From Bryobacteraceae bacterium (GTDB taxonomy: Bacteria; Acidobacteriota; Terriglobia; Bryobacterales; Bryobacteraceae), in the NCBI GenBank assembly GCA_025056455.1, contig JANWVY010000001.1:567757-631756 (forward strand): a stretch of DNA of 64,000 nt, written 5' to 3'. Below the pieces are notes generated by a model. It saw only the letters and a program-made list of their open reading frames with translations. It ran no database searches and was not told where the DNA came from. How positions within the stretch are numbered: position 1 is the first letter of the stretch; every line of letters begins with the position of its first letter. The translations under genes and the position numbers were made by a program. Positions 1-10,977 of this stretch are shown one piece after another.

Positions 1-2207
1 CGCACGTGCAAGTTACGGTGGTTGGTATGGCGGTAGGTCATGCGGTGAATCAACCATGGGTAGCCGTGGAAGTTAAAGATGATCGGTTTGTCCAAAGTAA
101 ACAGGCTATCGAAATCCTTGGGGTGCAAACCATGCGGGTGCTCACTGTCGGGCAACAATTTAAACAGATCGACGACATTGATGAAACGCACTTTTAAATC
201 CGGGAACTCGGCACGCAGCAAGGCAGTGGCGGCCAGTGCTTCTTGTGTGGGAATGTCGCCCGCGCAAGCCAGAACAACGTCGGGTTCGGCGCCTTGATCC
301 GTGCTGGCCCAGTCCCAAATTCCGATTCCTTTGGCGCAATGCGTCATCGCCGACTCGATATCGAGATACTGCAAGTGAAGCTGCTTGTCGCAAACAATCA
401 CGTTGACGTAATTCTCACTGCGTAGGCAATGATCAGCCACCGAAAGCAAGCTGTTAACGTCGGGAGGCAGATAGATGCGCGTGACCTTAGCGCTCTTGTT
501 CAACACAATATCCAAAAATCCGGGATCCTGATGCGTGAAGCCGTTGTGGTCTTGACGCCAAACCGTGGAGGTAATCAGGAGATTCAGCGAAGCCACCTTC
601 TGGCGCCAAGACAGCTCATGACAAATCGAGAGCCACTTGGCATGCTGGTTGAACATGGAGTCGATGATGTGGGCAAAGGCTTCATACGTGGAGAAGAAGC
701 CGTGTCTGCCAGTCAGCAGATAGCCTTCGAGCATGCCCTCCAGAGTGTGCTCGCTCAACATCTCAATAACGCGGCCATCGGCGGCAAGCTCGGTGCCTTC
801 GTCATCCTCTGGAAAGCGGGCCGCGATCCAGAACTTTTTGCTTACCTCATAGACCGCGGACAGTTTGTTGGATGTGTTCTCATCGGGTCCAAACACACGA
901 AAATTGTGAGGATTGGCCTTGAGCACATCTCGTAGCAGGCGTCCGAGTGGCGGCGTGTTTTCAGCCTCCATCACGCCAGGCTTTTCCACTGGGATTGCAT
1001 ACTGACGGAAGTCTGGCATGCGAAGTGGTTTTTTGAGTAACCCCCCATTGGCATGCGGGTTGCTTCCCATGCGCCGGCGTCCTTTTGGCGCAAGCTCTCT
1101 TAACTCCAGCACGGGGGCTCCGGTTTCATCGAACAATTCCTCTGGGCGGTAGCTGCGCAGCCAGTGCTCTAGTGCTCGCAGCTGTTTGGGGTTTCGTTTC
1201 GCTTCCGGCAGAGGGACTTGGTGCGCCCGCCAAAAACCCTCGATCTTTTTTCCATCGATGTCGCCGGGCCCGGTCCAACCTTTGGGTGTGCGCAGCACGA
1301 TCATCGGCCAGCGCGGTCGGAACGCCTGTGCCGTGGAGCGGGCCTGCGCCTGCGCGGCGCGGATCTCTTCGATACACCGGTCCATGGTGGCAGCCATGGC
1401 TTGATGCATGGACTCTGGCTCGGAGCCCTCCACAAAATAGGGCGTCCAGCCGTAGCCACGCAGCAACTGTTCGAGCTCTTCGCGGTGAATCCGCGCCAGC
1501 AACGTCGGATTGTTGATCTTATACCCGTTAAGGCTCAGAACGGGAAGGACGGCTCCGTCTCGAATGGGATTGAGGAACTTGTTGATGTGCCACGAAGTGG
1601 CAAGCGGACCCGTTTCCGCCTCGCCATCCCCCACGACGGCGGCGACAATTAAATCCGGATTGTCAAACGCCGCGCCGCAGGCATGCGATAGCACATAGCC
1701 TAGCTCGCCGCCCTCATGGATCGAGCCTGGTGTTTCCGGCGTACAGTGGCTGCCAACGCCGCCGGGAAATGAAAATTCCTTGAAAAAAAGTCTGAGTCCC
1801 TCCTCATCGAGCCCCTTATTGGGGTAGATCTCTGAATAGGAGCCCTCTAGATAAACGGGTGCCAAAACCCCTGGCGCTCCGTGCCCCGGACCCGCCATGA
1901 AGATCGCATCGAGATCATATTTGCAAATGACGCGATTCATATGAACATACACAAAGGACAAGGCCGGGCTTGCACCCCAGTGGCCGAGCAACCGGTTCTT
2001 AATGTGGTCTGGGTGGAGGGGTTCGCGCAACAGCGGGTTCTCTTTGAGATAAATCATGCCCACCGCCAGATAGTTGCACGCCCGCCAGTAACCGTGGATC
2101 AAACGCAACTCCTCGGGAGTGAGCGGAGCACCGCCAACACTGGAACGCGCTGGGCCGAATGCCGTGAGCTCGGACACGAGGAGTGGGTTGTCATGGCTTG
2201 CGATCAT
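1..2207 (-). CDS. xfp: Phosphoketolase, partial (3' end beyond window)
   Basis: A thiamine-diphosphate enzyme that splits xylulose 5-phosphate (often also fructose 6-phosphate) with phosphate to give acetyl phosphate and an aldose phosphate in the cytoplasm. Reading the minus strand from ATG at 2207 gives about 735 open codons to the window edge. Family motifs are visible: HWGASP near residue 75, the GPGHGAPG loop near residue 100, PGGVGSH, and [10 protein letters not shown] of the ThDP region. The last visible segment, [20 protein letters not shown], is typical of the extreme C-terminal part, so about 50 residues are missing from a usual length near 790. A GGAGG lies 9 bases before the ATG. 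Plus-strand frames across this stretch are shadows. The family assignment is firm; substrate preference cannot be read from the sequence. Confidence 0.95.
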   Translation of the reverse strand, partial: MIASHDNPLLVSELTAFGPARSSVGGAPLTPEELRLIHGYWRACNYLAVGMIYLKENPLLREPLHPDHIKNRLLGHWGASPALSFVYVHMNRVICKYDLDAIFMAGPGHGAPGVLAPVYLEGSYSEIYPNKGLDEEGLRLFFKEFSFPGGVGSHCTPETPGSIHEGGELGYVLSHACGAAFDNPDLIVAAVVGDGEAETGPLATSWHINKFLNPIRDGAVLPVLSLNGYKINNPTLLARIHREELEQLLRGYGWTPYFVEGSEPESMHQAMAATMDRCIEEIRAAQAQARSTAQAFRPRWPMIVLRTPKGWTGPGDIDGKKIEGFWRAHQVPLPEAKRNPKQLRALEHWLRSYRPEELFDETGAPVLELRELAPKGRRRMGSNPHANGGLLKKPLRMPDFRQYAIPVEKPGVMEAENTPPLGRLLRDVLKANPHNFRVFGPDENTSNKLSAVYEVSKKFWIAARFPEDDEGTELAADGRVIEMLSEHTLEGMLEGYLLTGRHGFFSTYEAFAHIIDSMFNQHAKWLSICHELSWRQKVASLNLLITSTVWRQDHNGFTHQDPGFLDIVLNKSAKVTRIYLPPDVNSLLSVADHCLRSENYVNVIVCDKQLHLQYLDIESAMTHCAKGIGIWDWASTDQGAEPDVVLACAGDIPTQEALAATALLRAEFPDLKVRFINVVDLFKLLPDSEHPHGLHPKDFDSLFTLDKPIIFNFHGYPWLIHRMTYRHTNHRNLHV

Positions 2208-2571
2208 CTGAGGGTCCTCCGTGAATGGAAGGTTAGGCCTGGATCTGCCAACTAGAGCAAGCGAGCTCGCCGCTCCCTTCCATTGTCCTCTGGTAGGCTT
2301 GGGAAACACAACGCGCCGCGTCCCCTTGCAGCGATATCCATTGGCAAGACTCGTGGCCAAGAGCCGTTCCGATCTGGCGTGGAAGGGCGGCACTACTTCG
2401 CGATGGCGGGTGGGAAAATCACAAGCCTTCGCGACGCTTCAAAAACAGGTCCGCCTGGCGGCAAAAAGAAAAGCTCGCCAGCTTCCACCGGCGCCCTGAA
2501 AAGGGCCCGAGCGGTGAGTTGGCGAGCAAGACTCAACAACCGCGGATCAGCCGTAGGACCGCACCGCGCGG
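2208..2571. other. Intergenic region, xfp to katG
   Basis: There is no convincing gene in these 364 bases. Short frames on both strands lack conserved motifs. The only clear element is the hairpin and T-rich tract that ends katG (2461-2526, minus). The part next to xfp (2208-2460) should hold the xfp promoter, but I see no strong -35/-10 pair there. Confidence 0.6.
2461..2526 (-). terminator. Rho-independent terminator of katG
   Basis: On the minus strand, CTCGCCA at 2520-2526 pairs perfectly with TGGCGAG at 2474-2480. Inside it CACCG pairs with CGGTG, and GCCC pairs with GGGC around a TTTTCA loop. The stem is followed on that strand by CTTTTCTTTTT. The element lies about 45 bases after the katG stop codon. 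Confidence 0.8.
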
Positions 2572-4857
<2,286 letters not shown>

Positions 4858-4864
4858 TTTACCG

Positions 4865-5821
4865 ATGAGTCGTAACCCTCGTTCTCGCACCTTCGACTTC
4901 GACTTGTGGCAGCTAGAGTGCTTCTGCGCGGTAGCCCGGGCTCAGAATTTCACCAAAGCAGCCAGAGACTTGGGCATTTCGCAACCCTCGCTTTCCGAAC
5001 AAATCGCTAAACTTGAACGCGGTCTTGGAGGCGTACTGTTTGAGCGCTTGAACCGGAAAGTCGAGTTGACGCCACTCGGTCAGGCGATTCTTGGAAAGGC
5101 GCAGGCGCTGTTAGAGGATGCCGCCTCGCTACCCGATTACTTTAAACAGGCCCGCGACGGATTCGGGGGAACTCTGCGAGTGGGTTCGATTCCGACCATT
5201 CTTCCCTACTTTCTGGCGCCCCACCTAAAGGCCTTCCTCCAACGCTATCCTCAGCTGGAACTGTTTGTTCGCGAAGGGACAACCGCTGAGCTACTAGAGC
5301 AACTGTCGGAGGGAACGCTCGACCTTGCCGTGTTGAGTCTTCCTGTGAACACCGGGGGCTTGTTGATGCGGGAGCTGTTCCAGGAACCACTGTACTTAGT
5401 CGTGCCGAGAGATCACCGCCTCGCCGGACTAGAGCGGATCTCGTTGCGGAGCGCCGCCAGCGAGCGGCTCTTGATTCTCAAAGACGGGCACTGCCTGAGA
5501 GAGGAAACGTTAGCCATGTGCGAGCGGGCGCGAGCCCGTTTTTCTGCCCAGTTTGAAGCGGATCAATTTCTGACGATCTTTGAGTGGATCCGGGCAGGCT
5601 TTGGAGTGAGCGTGCTGCCGGAGATGGCGCGCGGTCTTGGCCGGGACTGCCGGTTTCTTGAGATCGAACCCAGAGCCTACCGCCGCGTTGGCTACGCGCG
5701 CTTGCAACGCCGTCACACCTCCAAGGCTGTTGAGGCCTTTATTCACTTTCTGGAAGAGATTTCGAGGGCGGCGCCAGCCGTAGCAAAACAACCGCCGGGC
5801 CGTCAGCGGGCCAGTTCTTGA
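4865..5821 (+). CDS. oxyR: LysR-family peroxide sensor regulator (OxyR)
   Basis: A 318-aa LysR-type regulator. Residues about 14-75 are the winged helix-turn-helix (FTKAARDLGISQPSLSEQIA), followed by the effector domain. The region GHCLREETLAMC carries Cys210 and Cys219, nine residues apart in the same context as the redox pair Cys199/Cys208 of E. coli OxyR, so disulfide sensing of peroxide is very likely. The gene is divergent from katG and shares its 70-base control region, so katG is the expected target. The start at 4865 gives the normal length and a short N-terminal extension before the DNA-binding domain. The C-terminal 20 residues after EEISRAAP are poorly conserved in character. Confidence 0.92.
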   Translation: MSRNPRSRTFDFDLWQLECFCAVARAQNFTKAARDLGISQPSLSEQIAKLERGLGGVLFERLNRKVELTPLGQAILGKAQALLEDAASLPDYFKQARDGFGGTLRVGSIPTILPYFLAPHLKAFLQRYPQLELFVREGTTAELLEQLSEGTLDLAVLSLPVNTGGLLMRELFQEPLYLVVPRDHRLAGLERISLRSAASERLLILKDGHCLREETLAMCERARARFSAQFEADQFLTIFEWIRAGFGVSVLPEMARGLGRDCRFLEIEPRAYRRVGYARLQRRHTSKAVEAFIHFLEEISRAAPAVAKQPPGRQRASS

Positions 5822-5916
5822 GCCTGCCTTTCGCGGTTGATCCGAACTGGGGTAGAGGTCAGCTGACTTGGGGAAAGCTGCCCCAGCAAGCAGAGCGCAT
5901 GATAGGATAACGGCTC

Positions 5917-7371
5917 ATGCCGCAAGCGTTCCGCCCCTGGGACATCGACGAATTGCCGCCAGCGCCTGCCTTTCGCTTTCACTGGAGGTCGATCCTTGGT
6001 CCGGGCTTGCTCATGGTCGGGGCCAACATCGGAGGTGGCGAATGGCTTTTTGGTCCTCTCGTAACGGCGCAATACGGTGGCCGGGTCATGTGGGTCGCGA
6101 CTCTGGCCATCTTTTTTCAAGTGTTTTATAACCTCGCGGTCATGCGCTATGCGCTGTTTTGCGGCGAACCCATTTTTGTTGGCTTTTTCCGCACCTGGCC
6201 GGGGCCCCGCTTCTGGACTCTCTTTTATCTGTTGTTCGACCTTGGCGGCATGTGGCCCTATCTCTCGTCCAACGCGGCTGTGCCGCTGGCGGCGGTGATT
6301 CTTGGCAGGCTACCAGGGGCCGGTGATGATCATCTGGTGAGAACGCTCAGCTATGTCATTTTCTTGAGCGCCTTTCTGCCTCTGATTTTCGGCGGCAAAA
6401 TTTATAACGCGCTCGAAAAGGTGATGGTGGTCAAGCTCGTGTTGATTCTCTCCTTTCTTGGATTCGTGGTTCTTGTGTTTGCCTCTCGCTCTACGTGGTG
6501 GGAGATTGGCTCGGGTCTCTTTCGCTTTGGGTCGTTGCCACAGAGTGATTTCAACTGGGCCACGCTCGCCGCTTTCGCCGCTGTAGCGGGCGCAGGCGGC
6601 TTGACCAATTCCTCCTTCTCCAATTACGCGCGGGACAAGGGCTGGGGCATGGGCGCAAAAGTAGGCGCCATCCCCAGCGCCGTGGGCGGACGTACGATCC
6701 GTCTCTCTCACGTCGGCAAAACCTTCGCGCTTACCAAGGAAAATCTGGCCCGCTGGAACGGCTGGCTGGCTCACATCCGCCGCGATCAGTGGTGGTTGTG
6801 GGGGCCAGGTTGCATCCTGGGCATGACGTTGCCCGCCATGTTCTCCTACGAATTTGTGCGCGGCGTTCAACAGGTCGACGGGCACGCAGTAGCGGCGCTC
6901 TCGGCCCAAGCCATCGCTGACCGGCATGGACCGCTGTTCTGGTATCTCACGCTGCTGTGCGGTTTTTTGATTATGGCCCCCACGCAAGTCAGCCAGCTCG
7001 ACGCTGTCTGCCGCCGCTGGACCGACGTCATCTGGATGGGCGTACGCCGCCTGCATCACGTCGACGGCAATCAGGTGAAGCTGGTTTATTACGGAATCTT
7101 GTCGTTCTACGGTCTCTGGGGGCTCACTGCCTTGCGGGTTACGCCCAATCCCCTGGTGCTGGCCATTGCGAGCGGCGTGATGTGGAATTTCGTGCTTGCT
7201 GTCTCCGGGCTCCACACGGTGTACGTCAGTTCGACGCTGATGCCGAAACCGCTTCGGCTGGCGTTTTGGCACTGCCTTGCGATAATCGGGTGCTCGCTAT
7301 TCTACTTTGCGATTTCCGCAATTGCCTTCGCGCAACAGTGGCCCAAGCTCAAAGCCTGGTTGCTGGCCTGA
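5917..7371 (+). CDS. Nramp-like divalent metal transporter family protein
   Basis: A 484-aa integral membrane protein with about 11 hydrophobic segments and the general Nramp layout. The first segment reads GPGLLMVGANIGGGEW, where canonical Nramp proteins carry the metal-binding DPGN. The segment matching TM6 (AGAGGLTN, about residues 221-228) lacks the canonical Met-Pro-His. Both unwound metal-binding motifs are therefore replaced, as in distant Nramp-related branches, and the transported ion cannot be named. A soluble insertion of about 45 residues, including SHVGKTFALTKENLARWNGW, follows TM6. Its start lies 95 bases after the oxyR stop on the same strand, and a hairpin terminator follows at 7379, so it is probably its own unit. 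Membership of the superfamily is fairly sure; Mn/Fe transport is not shown. Confidence 0.75.
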   Translation: MPQAFRPWDIDELPPAPAFRFHWRSILGPGLLMVGANIGGGEWLFGPLVTAQYGGRVMWVATLAIFFQVFYNLAVMRYALFCGEPIFVGFFRTWPGPRFWTLFYLLFDLGGMWPYLSSNAAVPLAAVILGRLPGAGDDHLVRTLSYVIFLSAFLPLIFGGKIYNALEKVMVVKLVLILSFLGFVVLVFASRSTWWEIGSGLFRFGSLPQSDFNWATLAAFAAVAGAGGLTNSSFSNYARDKGWGMGAKVGAIPSAVGGRTIRLSHVGKTFALTKENLARWNGWLAHIRRDQWWLWGPGCILGMTLPAMFSYEFVRGVQQVDGHAVAALSAQAIADRHGPLFWYLTLLCGFLIMAPTQVSQLDAVCRRWTDVIWMGVRRLHHVDGNQVKLVYYGILSFYGLWGLTALRVTPNPLVLAIASGVMWNFVLAVSGLHTVYVSSTLMPKPLRLAFWHCLAIIGCSLFYFAISAIAFAQQWPKLKAWLLA

Positions 7372-7378
7372 GGTCCCA

Positions 7379-7402
7379 ACCGGCCCTAGCGCCGGTCCTT
7401 TT
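7379..7402 (+). terminator. Probable terminator after the Nramp-like gene
   Basis: ACCGGC (7379-7384) and GCCGGT (7391-7396) form a perfect 6-bp stem with a 6-base loop, followed by CCTTTT. The hairpin begins 8 bases after the stop codon. The T-tract is short. Confidence 0.5.
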
Positions 7403-7468
7403 CCCGGGATATACTTTGCCCCATTGGCCCAGTTGCCTCGAAACCAGCTCGAGAAAGGGGATGCGAAG

Positions 7469-10400
7469 ATGGTGCGGCCGCTCGTTGCCCTTCTGCTTGT
7501 TTTTATTTCCCGCCCTGCCAGCGGGCAAACCGTTTCCGGATCGATTGTGGGGACTGTTCTCGACTCCTCGGGCAACGTCATTGCCGGCGCTGCTGTCAAG
7601 CTGATTAGTGAGCGCACCGGAGAGGAGCGCAACACAACCACCAACGAGATGGGTGACTTCCTGTTCCCAGCTCTTCAACCGGGCGCCTACACGATCCTGG
7701 TCGAGCATCCGGGCTTTCGCCCGCTTCGCAAGACCGGCAACATGCTCAGCGCCGCCGAACGTCTCTCGGCGGGCAATTTCACCCTTCAAGTGGGAGCGGT
7801 GAGCGAGTCCGTAACGGTCGAGGCGCAAGCCGTAGCGGTGCAAACTTCTAGCTCGGAGAACTCGGCTCTGCTGAGTGCGCGCCAGATCGAGCAAATCTCC
7901 ATTCGCGGGCGCGACATTGTTTCCATGCTTCGCATCCTGCCCGGCGTCTCCCAAACCGTGGATACGGAATTTCTGGGCGGTAGCTTCGGAACTGGAACTC
8001 CCAATATCGCCGGCACTCGCAATAACTGGAACAGCCTTCAGGTGGACGGGCTGACCGGCAATGACCTCGGAAGCCCCAGCGTGTTTTCAAGCCCCATCAA
8101 CATGGACGCCATCGGCGAGGTGAAGGTGCTGCTCAATAACTATCAAGCCGAATACGGACGTAACGGAGGTTCCTTCATTAACATTGTGACCAAATCCGGC
8201 TCGCGCGAATATCACGGTTCGGCCTACTGGTACAAGCGGCATGAAATGTGGAACGCCAACAATTTCTTTAACAACATGGGCGGTGTTCCGCTACCGATTT
8301 ATCGCTACGCCACCGTAGGCGCGACCTTAGGGGGACCCGCCAAACTCGACCGCGTTTGGAAAGGTTCTAAGGACAAGGTTTTCTTCTTTTACTCATTTGA
8401 GAAGAGCTGGGTGAAAAACCCTCAGCCGGTCCGGCAGGTCACCATGCCGAGCGCCGCCGAGCGACGGGGAGATTTTTCGGAATCGCTTGACGTCAATGGC
8501 CGTCTGATCCCAATCCGCGATCCGCTCTCCAATTTAAATTTTCCTAACAACATTATTCCCGCCTCGCGGATCAACCGCCACGGACAAGCTATCCTCAATA
8601 TTTTTCCCTTGCCCAATACACTGGATCGCAACTTTACGCGTGGAAATTTCAACTATCAATTTCAGGAATTCATCAACCAGCCTCGCGACCAGCACTTGTT
8701 TCGGATTGACCTCCGTCCAACGGCAAACGACTCCATCAACATTCGAGCCTCCAAATGGTATGCCGATAGTCTCGGACACGCTGTTGCCGCTGGCTCGTCC
8801 AATTGGGGACTGATCCGCCAGCATTACACCTATACCGACGAGGGCATCGTCATGAACTATGCCAAGGTGCTCTCGCCGCGCATGGTCAATGAATTTACGG
8901 GTGGCGTGCGGCACGGCGTCGAAAAGGGTCCGCCCGAAAACGAGGAGCAGCTGAAGCTTGTGCAACGGCCCGAACGGGGCCTGGCCACGCTCGGACAGTT
9001 TTTCCCTGCCAACAATCCTTTGCGCATCATTCCCCAGGCTTCCTTTGGAGGCATTCCAAACGCCGCGGCAATTACCTACGACGGGCGGTTTCCGTTACGC
9101 GGCGCCGATACGGTGTTTAACTTTAGCGACAACCTCACTTACACCCTAGGGAGCCACACCTTCAAGGCAGGGCTGTTCTTAGAACGTACACGCAACTACG
9201 AAGGCGAGCAAGGCAACTATGGGGGCAACTTCAGCTTCAGCCGCGATGTCAACAATCCTTTTGACACCAACTACGCCTATTCCAATGCCCTTTTGGGATT
9301 CTTTAGCAGCTACTCCGAATCCGAGTCGCGTCCCAGCAACGAAGGACGCAAAACTTCAGCCGCTTGGTTCATCCAAGACACTTGGAAAGCAACGCGTAAG
9401 CTAACCATCGACGCGGGCGTGCGCTTTGTCTGGTACAGCCATTGGTATCACGCACGCCGCCAGGCTGCGGGATGGGATTTTAGCCGCTACGACCCGGGGC
9501 GAATTCCCACCCTGTACCGGCCAATCGCCACGCCGCAGGGACGCCGGGCCGTCAATCCACGGGACGGATCCATTCTTCCTGCCGTCTACATCGGAGCGTT
9601 TGTTCCCAATTCTGGCGACCCGTTCAATGGCGCAGTCACCGCTGCGGATCCCAACTATCCGCGTGGTCTGCGGGACCAAGAGTCGGTGCTTCCAGAAACC
9701 CGCTTCGGGTTCGCCTATGATCCTTTTGGCAAAGGCAAAACGGCGATCCGGGGTGGCTTTGGCGTGTTCCACAATACGGTCGCTCCGGGCGTGCGCGCCT
9801 TTTCGCAGAATCCGCCCATTCAGGTGACTCCACAAGTGTTTTATGGCAGCCTCGATTCGTTTTTAGGCACACCCGGCACCATTTTCCCGAACAATACTTC
9901 AACGTTCGAGCGGAAAGCCCTTACCCCTGCCATGTACCATTACACGCTGGGGATTCAACAAGACATAGGCCGTGGAACCGTGGTGAATATCGCCTACGTC
10001 GGCAACGTGGGCCGTCACCTTCAACAAAGCCGCAACATCAATCTCGTACCCTATGGCGCTCGTTTCTTGCCGCAAAACGCCGATCCCTCCAACCCGTCGA
10101 CCCCGCTAAACGACAATTTCTTCCGGCCCTTCCCAGGATGGGGCACCATCACCTACAACGAGTTTGCCGGCACTTCCAACTACAATTCGCTCCAGGCAAC
10201 GCTTAATCGGCGCTTTAACCGGGGCCTTTCGATGGGGATCGCCTATACATGGTCCAAGACGATGACTTACAGCGACACGGATGGAGAGGGAGTGGCGATG
10301 TACCGGCCCATCCGCGTGTGGAATTACGGCAAGGCAAGCTTTGACCAAACCCACATGTTCGTCCTGAACTATGTTTGGGATTTGCCCAAGGGCAGCCGCC

Positions 10401-10909
10401 TGCTTCCCAACACCTTAGGCCGGCTGCTTTTCGACGGATGGCAAGCCTCGGGAATCACAACCTTTGCGAGCGGCCAGCCCTCTGGAGTTGGCTTCAGCAC
10501 GGTGAATCCCATCGATTTGAACGGCGGCGGCGACGGCACGCGCATTAACGTCACTGGCAAAGCCCAGCGGCCTTTCGGCCAGCGAGAGTTCCGGCAGTGG
10601 TTCCACACCGACGTCTTCGCACGGCCCGCTGTCGGCGATCCGGGTAACGCACCCAAGGACGTGTTCCGCCGGCCCGGCATTAACAACTGGGATATTTCGG
10701 TTTTCAAGTTATTCCCTGTTGGCAGTGAGAAACGCAACCTCCAACTCCGCTGGGAAATGTACAACACGTTCAACCACACGCAGTTTTCTGACGTCGACAG
10801 CACAGCTCGTTTTGACGCCCAGAGCCAGCAAGTGAATACGCGGTTTGGCGAAGTAATCGGTGCGCGCGCTCCCCGGAGAATGCAAGCGTCTTTGCGTTTT
10901 ACCTTTTAG
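7469..10909 (+). CDS. Oar-like TonB-dependent receptor
   Basis: An outer-membrane receptor of 1146 aa. The frame is open further upstream into the previous gene, but ATG 7469 is preferred because it is preceded by AAAGGGG 8 bases upstream and opens a signal peptide (MVRPLVALLLVFISRPASGQ). Residues about 22-110 are a carboxypeptidase-regulatory-like beta-sandwich, about 115-240 the plug with a VDGLTGND segment, and the rest a 22-strand-type barrel ending RMQASLRFTF with the terminal Phe expected for Bam-dependent insertion. This architecture is expanded in Solibacteres and is usually linked to uptake of large oligosaccharides or other substrates; the ligand here is unknown. It stands alone, with no SusD-like partner. 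Confidence 0.9.
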   Translation: MVRPLVALLLVFISRPASGQTVSGSIVGTVLDSSGNVIAGAAVKLISERTGEERNTTTNEMGDFLFPALQPGAYTILVEHPGFRPLRKTGNMLSAAERLSAGNFTLQVGAVSESVTVEAQAVAVQTSSSENSALLSARQIEQISIRGRDIVSMLRILPGVSQTVDTEFLGGSFGTGTPNIAGTRNNWNSLQVDGLTGNDLGSPSVFSSPINMDAIGEVKVLLNNYQAEYGRNGGSFINIVTKSGSREYHGSAYWYKRHEMWNANNFFNNMGGVPLPIYRYATVGATLGGPAKLDRVWKGSKDKVFFFYSFEKSWVKNPQPVRQVTMPSAAERRGDFSESLDVNGRLIPIRDPLSNLNFPNNIIPASRINRHGQAILNIFPLPNTLDRNFTRGNFNYQFQEFINQPRDQHLFRIDLRPTANDSINIRASKWYADSLGHAVAAGSSNWGLIRQHYTYTDEGIVMNYAKVLSPRMVNEFTGGVRHGVEKGPPENEEQLKLVQRPERGLATLGQFFPANNPLRIIPQASFGGIPNAAAITYDGRFPLRGADTVFNFSDNLTYTLGSHTFKAGLFLERTRNYEGEQGNYGGNFSFSRDVNNPFDTNYAYSNALLGFFSSYSESESRPSNEGRKTSAAWFIQDTWKATRKLTIDAGVRFVWYSHWYHARRQAAGWDFSRYDPGRIPTLYRPIATPQGRRAVNPRDGSILPAVYIGAFVPNSGDPFNGAVTAADPNYPRGLRDQESVLPETRFGFAYDPFGKGKTAIRGGFGVFHNTVAPGVRAFSQNPPIQVTPQVFYGSLDSFLGTPGTIFPNNTSTFERKALTPAMYHYTLGIQQDIGRGTVVNIAYVGNVGRHLQQSRNINLVPYGARFLPQNADPSNPSTPLNDNFFRPFPGWGTITYNEFAGTSNYNSLQATLNRRFNRGLSMGIAYTWSKTMTYSDTDGEGVAMYRPIRVWNYGKASFDQTHMFVLNYVWDLPKGSRLLPNTLGRLLFDGWQASGITTFASGQPSGVGFSTVNPIDLNGGGDGTRINVTGKAQRPFGQREFRQWFHTDVFARPAVGDPGNAPKDVFRRPGINNWDISVFKLFPVGSEKRNLQLRWEMYNTFNHTQFSDVDSTARFDAQSQQVNTRFGEVIGARAPRRMQASLRFTF

Positions 10910-10977
10910 CATCGAATAGCCAAGGGCAAACTGACTTTTTCCTGAAATAATTCCGCTGCCGCGCCCACTTCTTCGAT

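Noticed and set aside
1085-1652. Plus-strand open frames inside the first 2.2 kb
   Set aside because: They lie opposite an unbroken phosphoketolase reading with strong motifs, so they are shadows of high-G+C coding.
2474-2526. Strong hairpin near katG as a riboswitch
   Set aside because: It fits a terminator (stem plus T-tract after the stop) and does not match the conserved core of a riboswitch that I know.
6310-7272. Minus-strand frame of 320 aa opposite the Nramp-like gene
   Set aside because: It has no hydrophobic pattern or motif, and the plus strand encodes a clear membrane protein.
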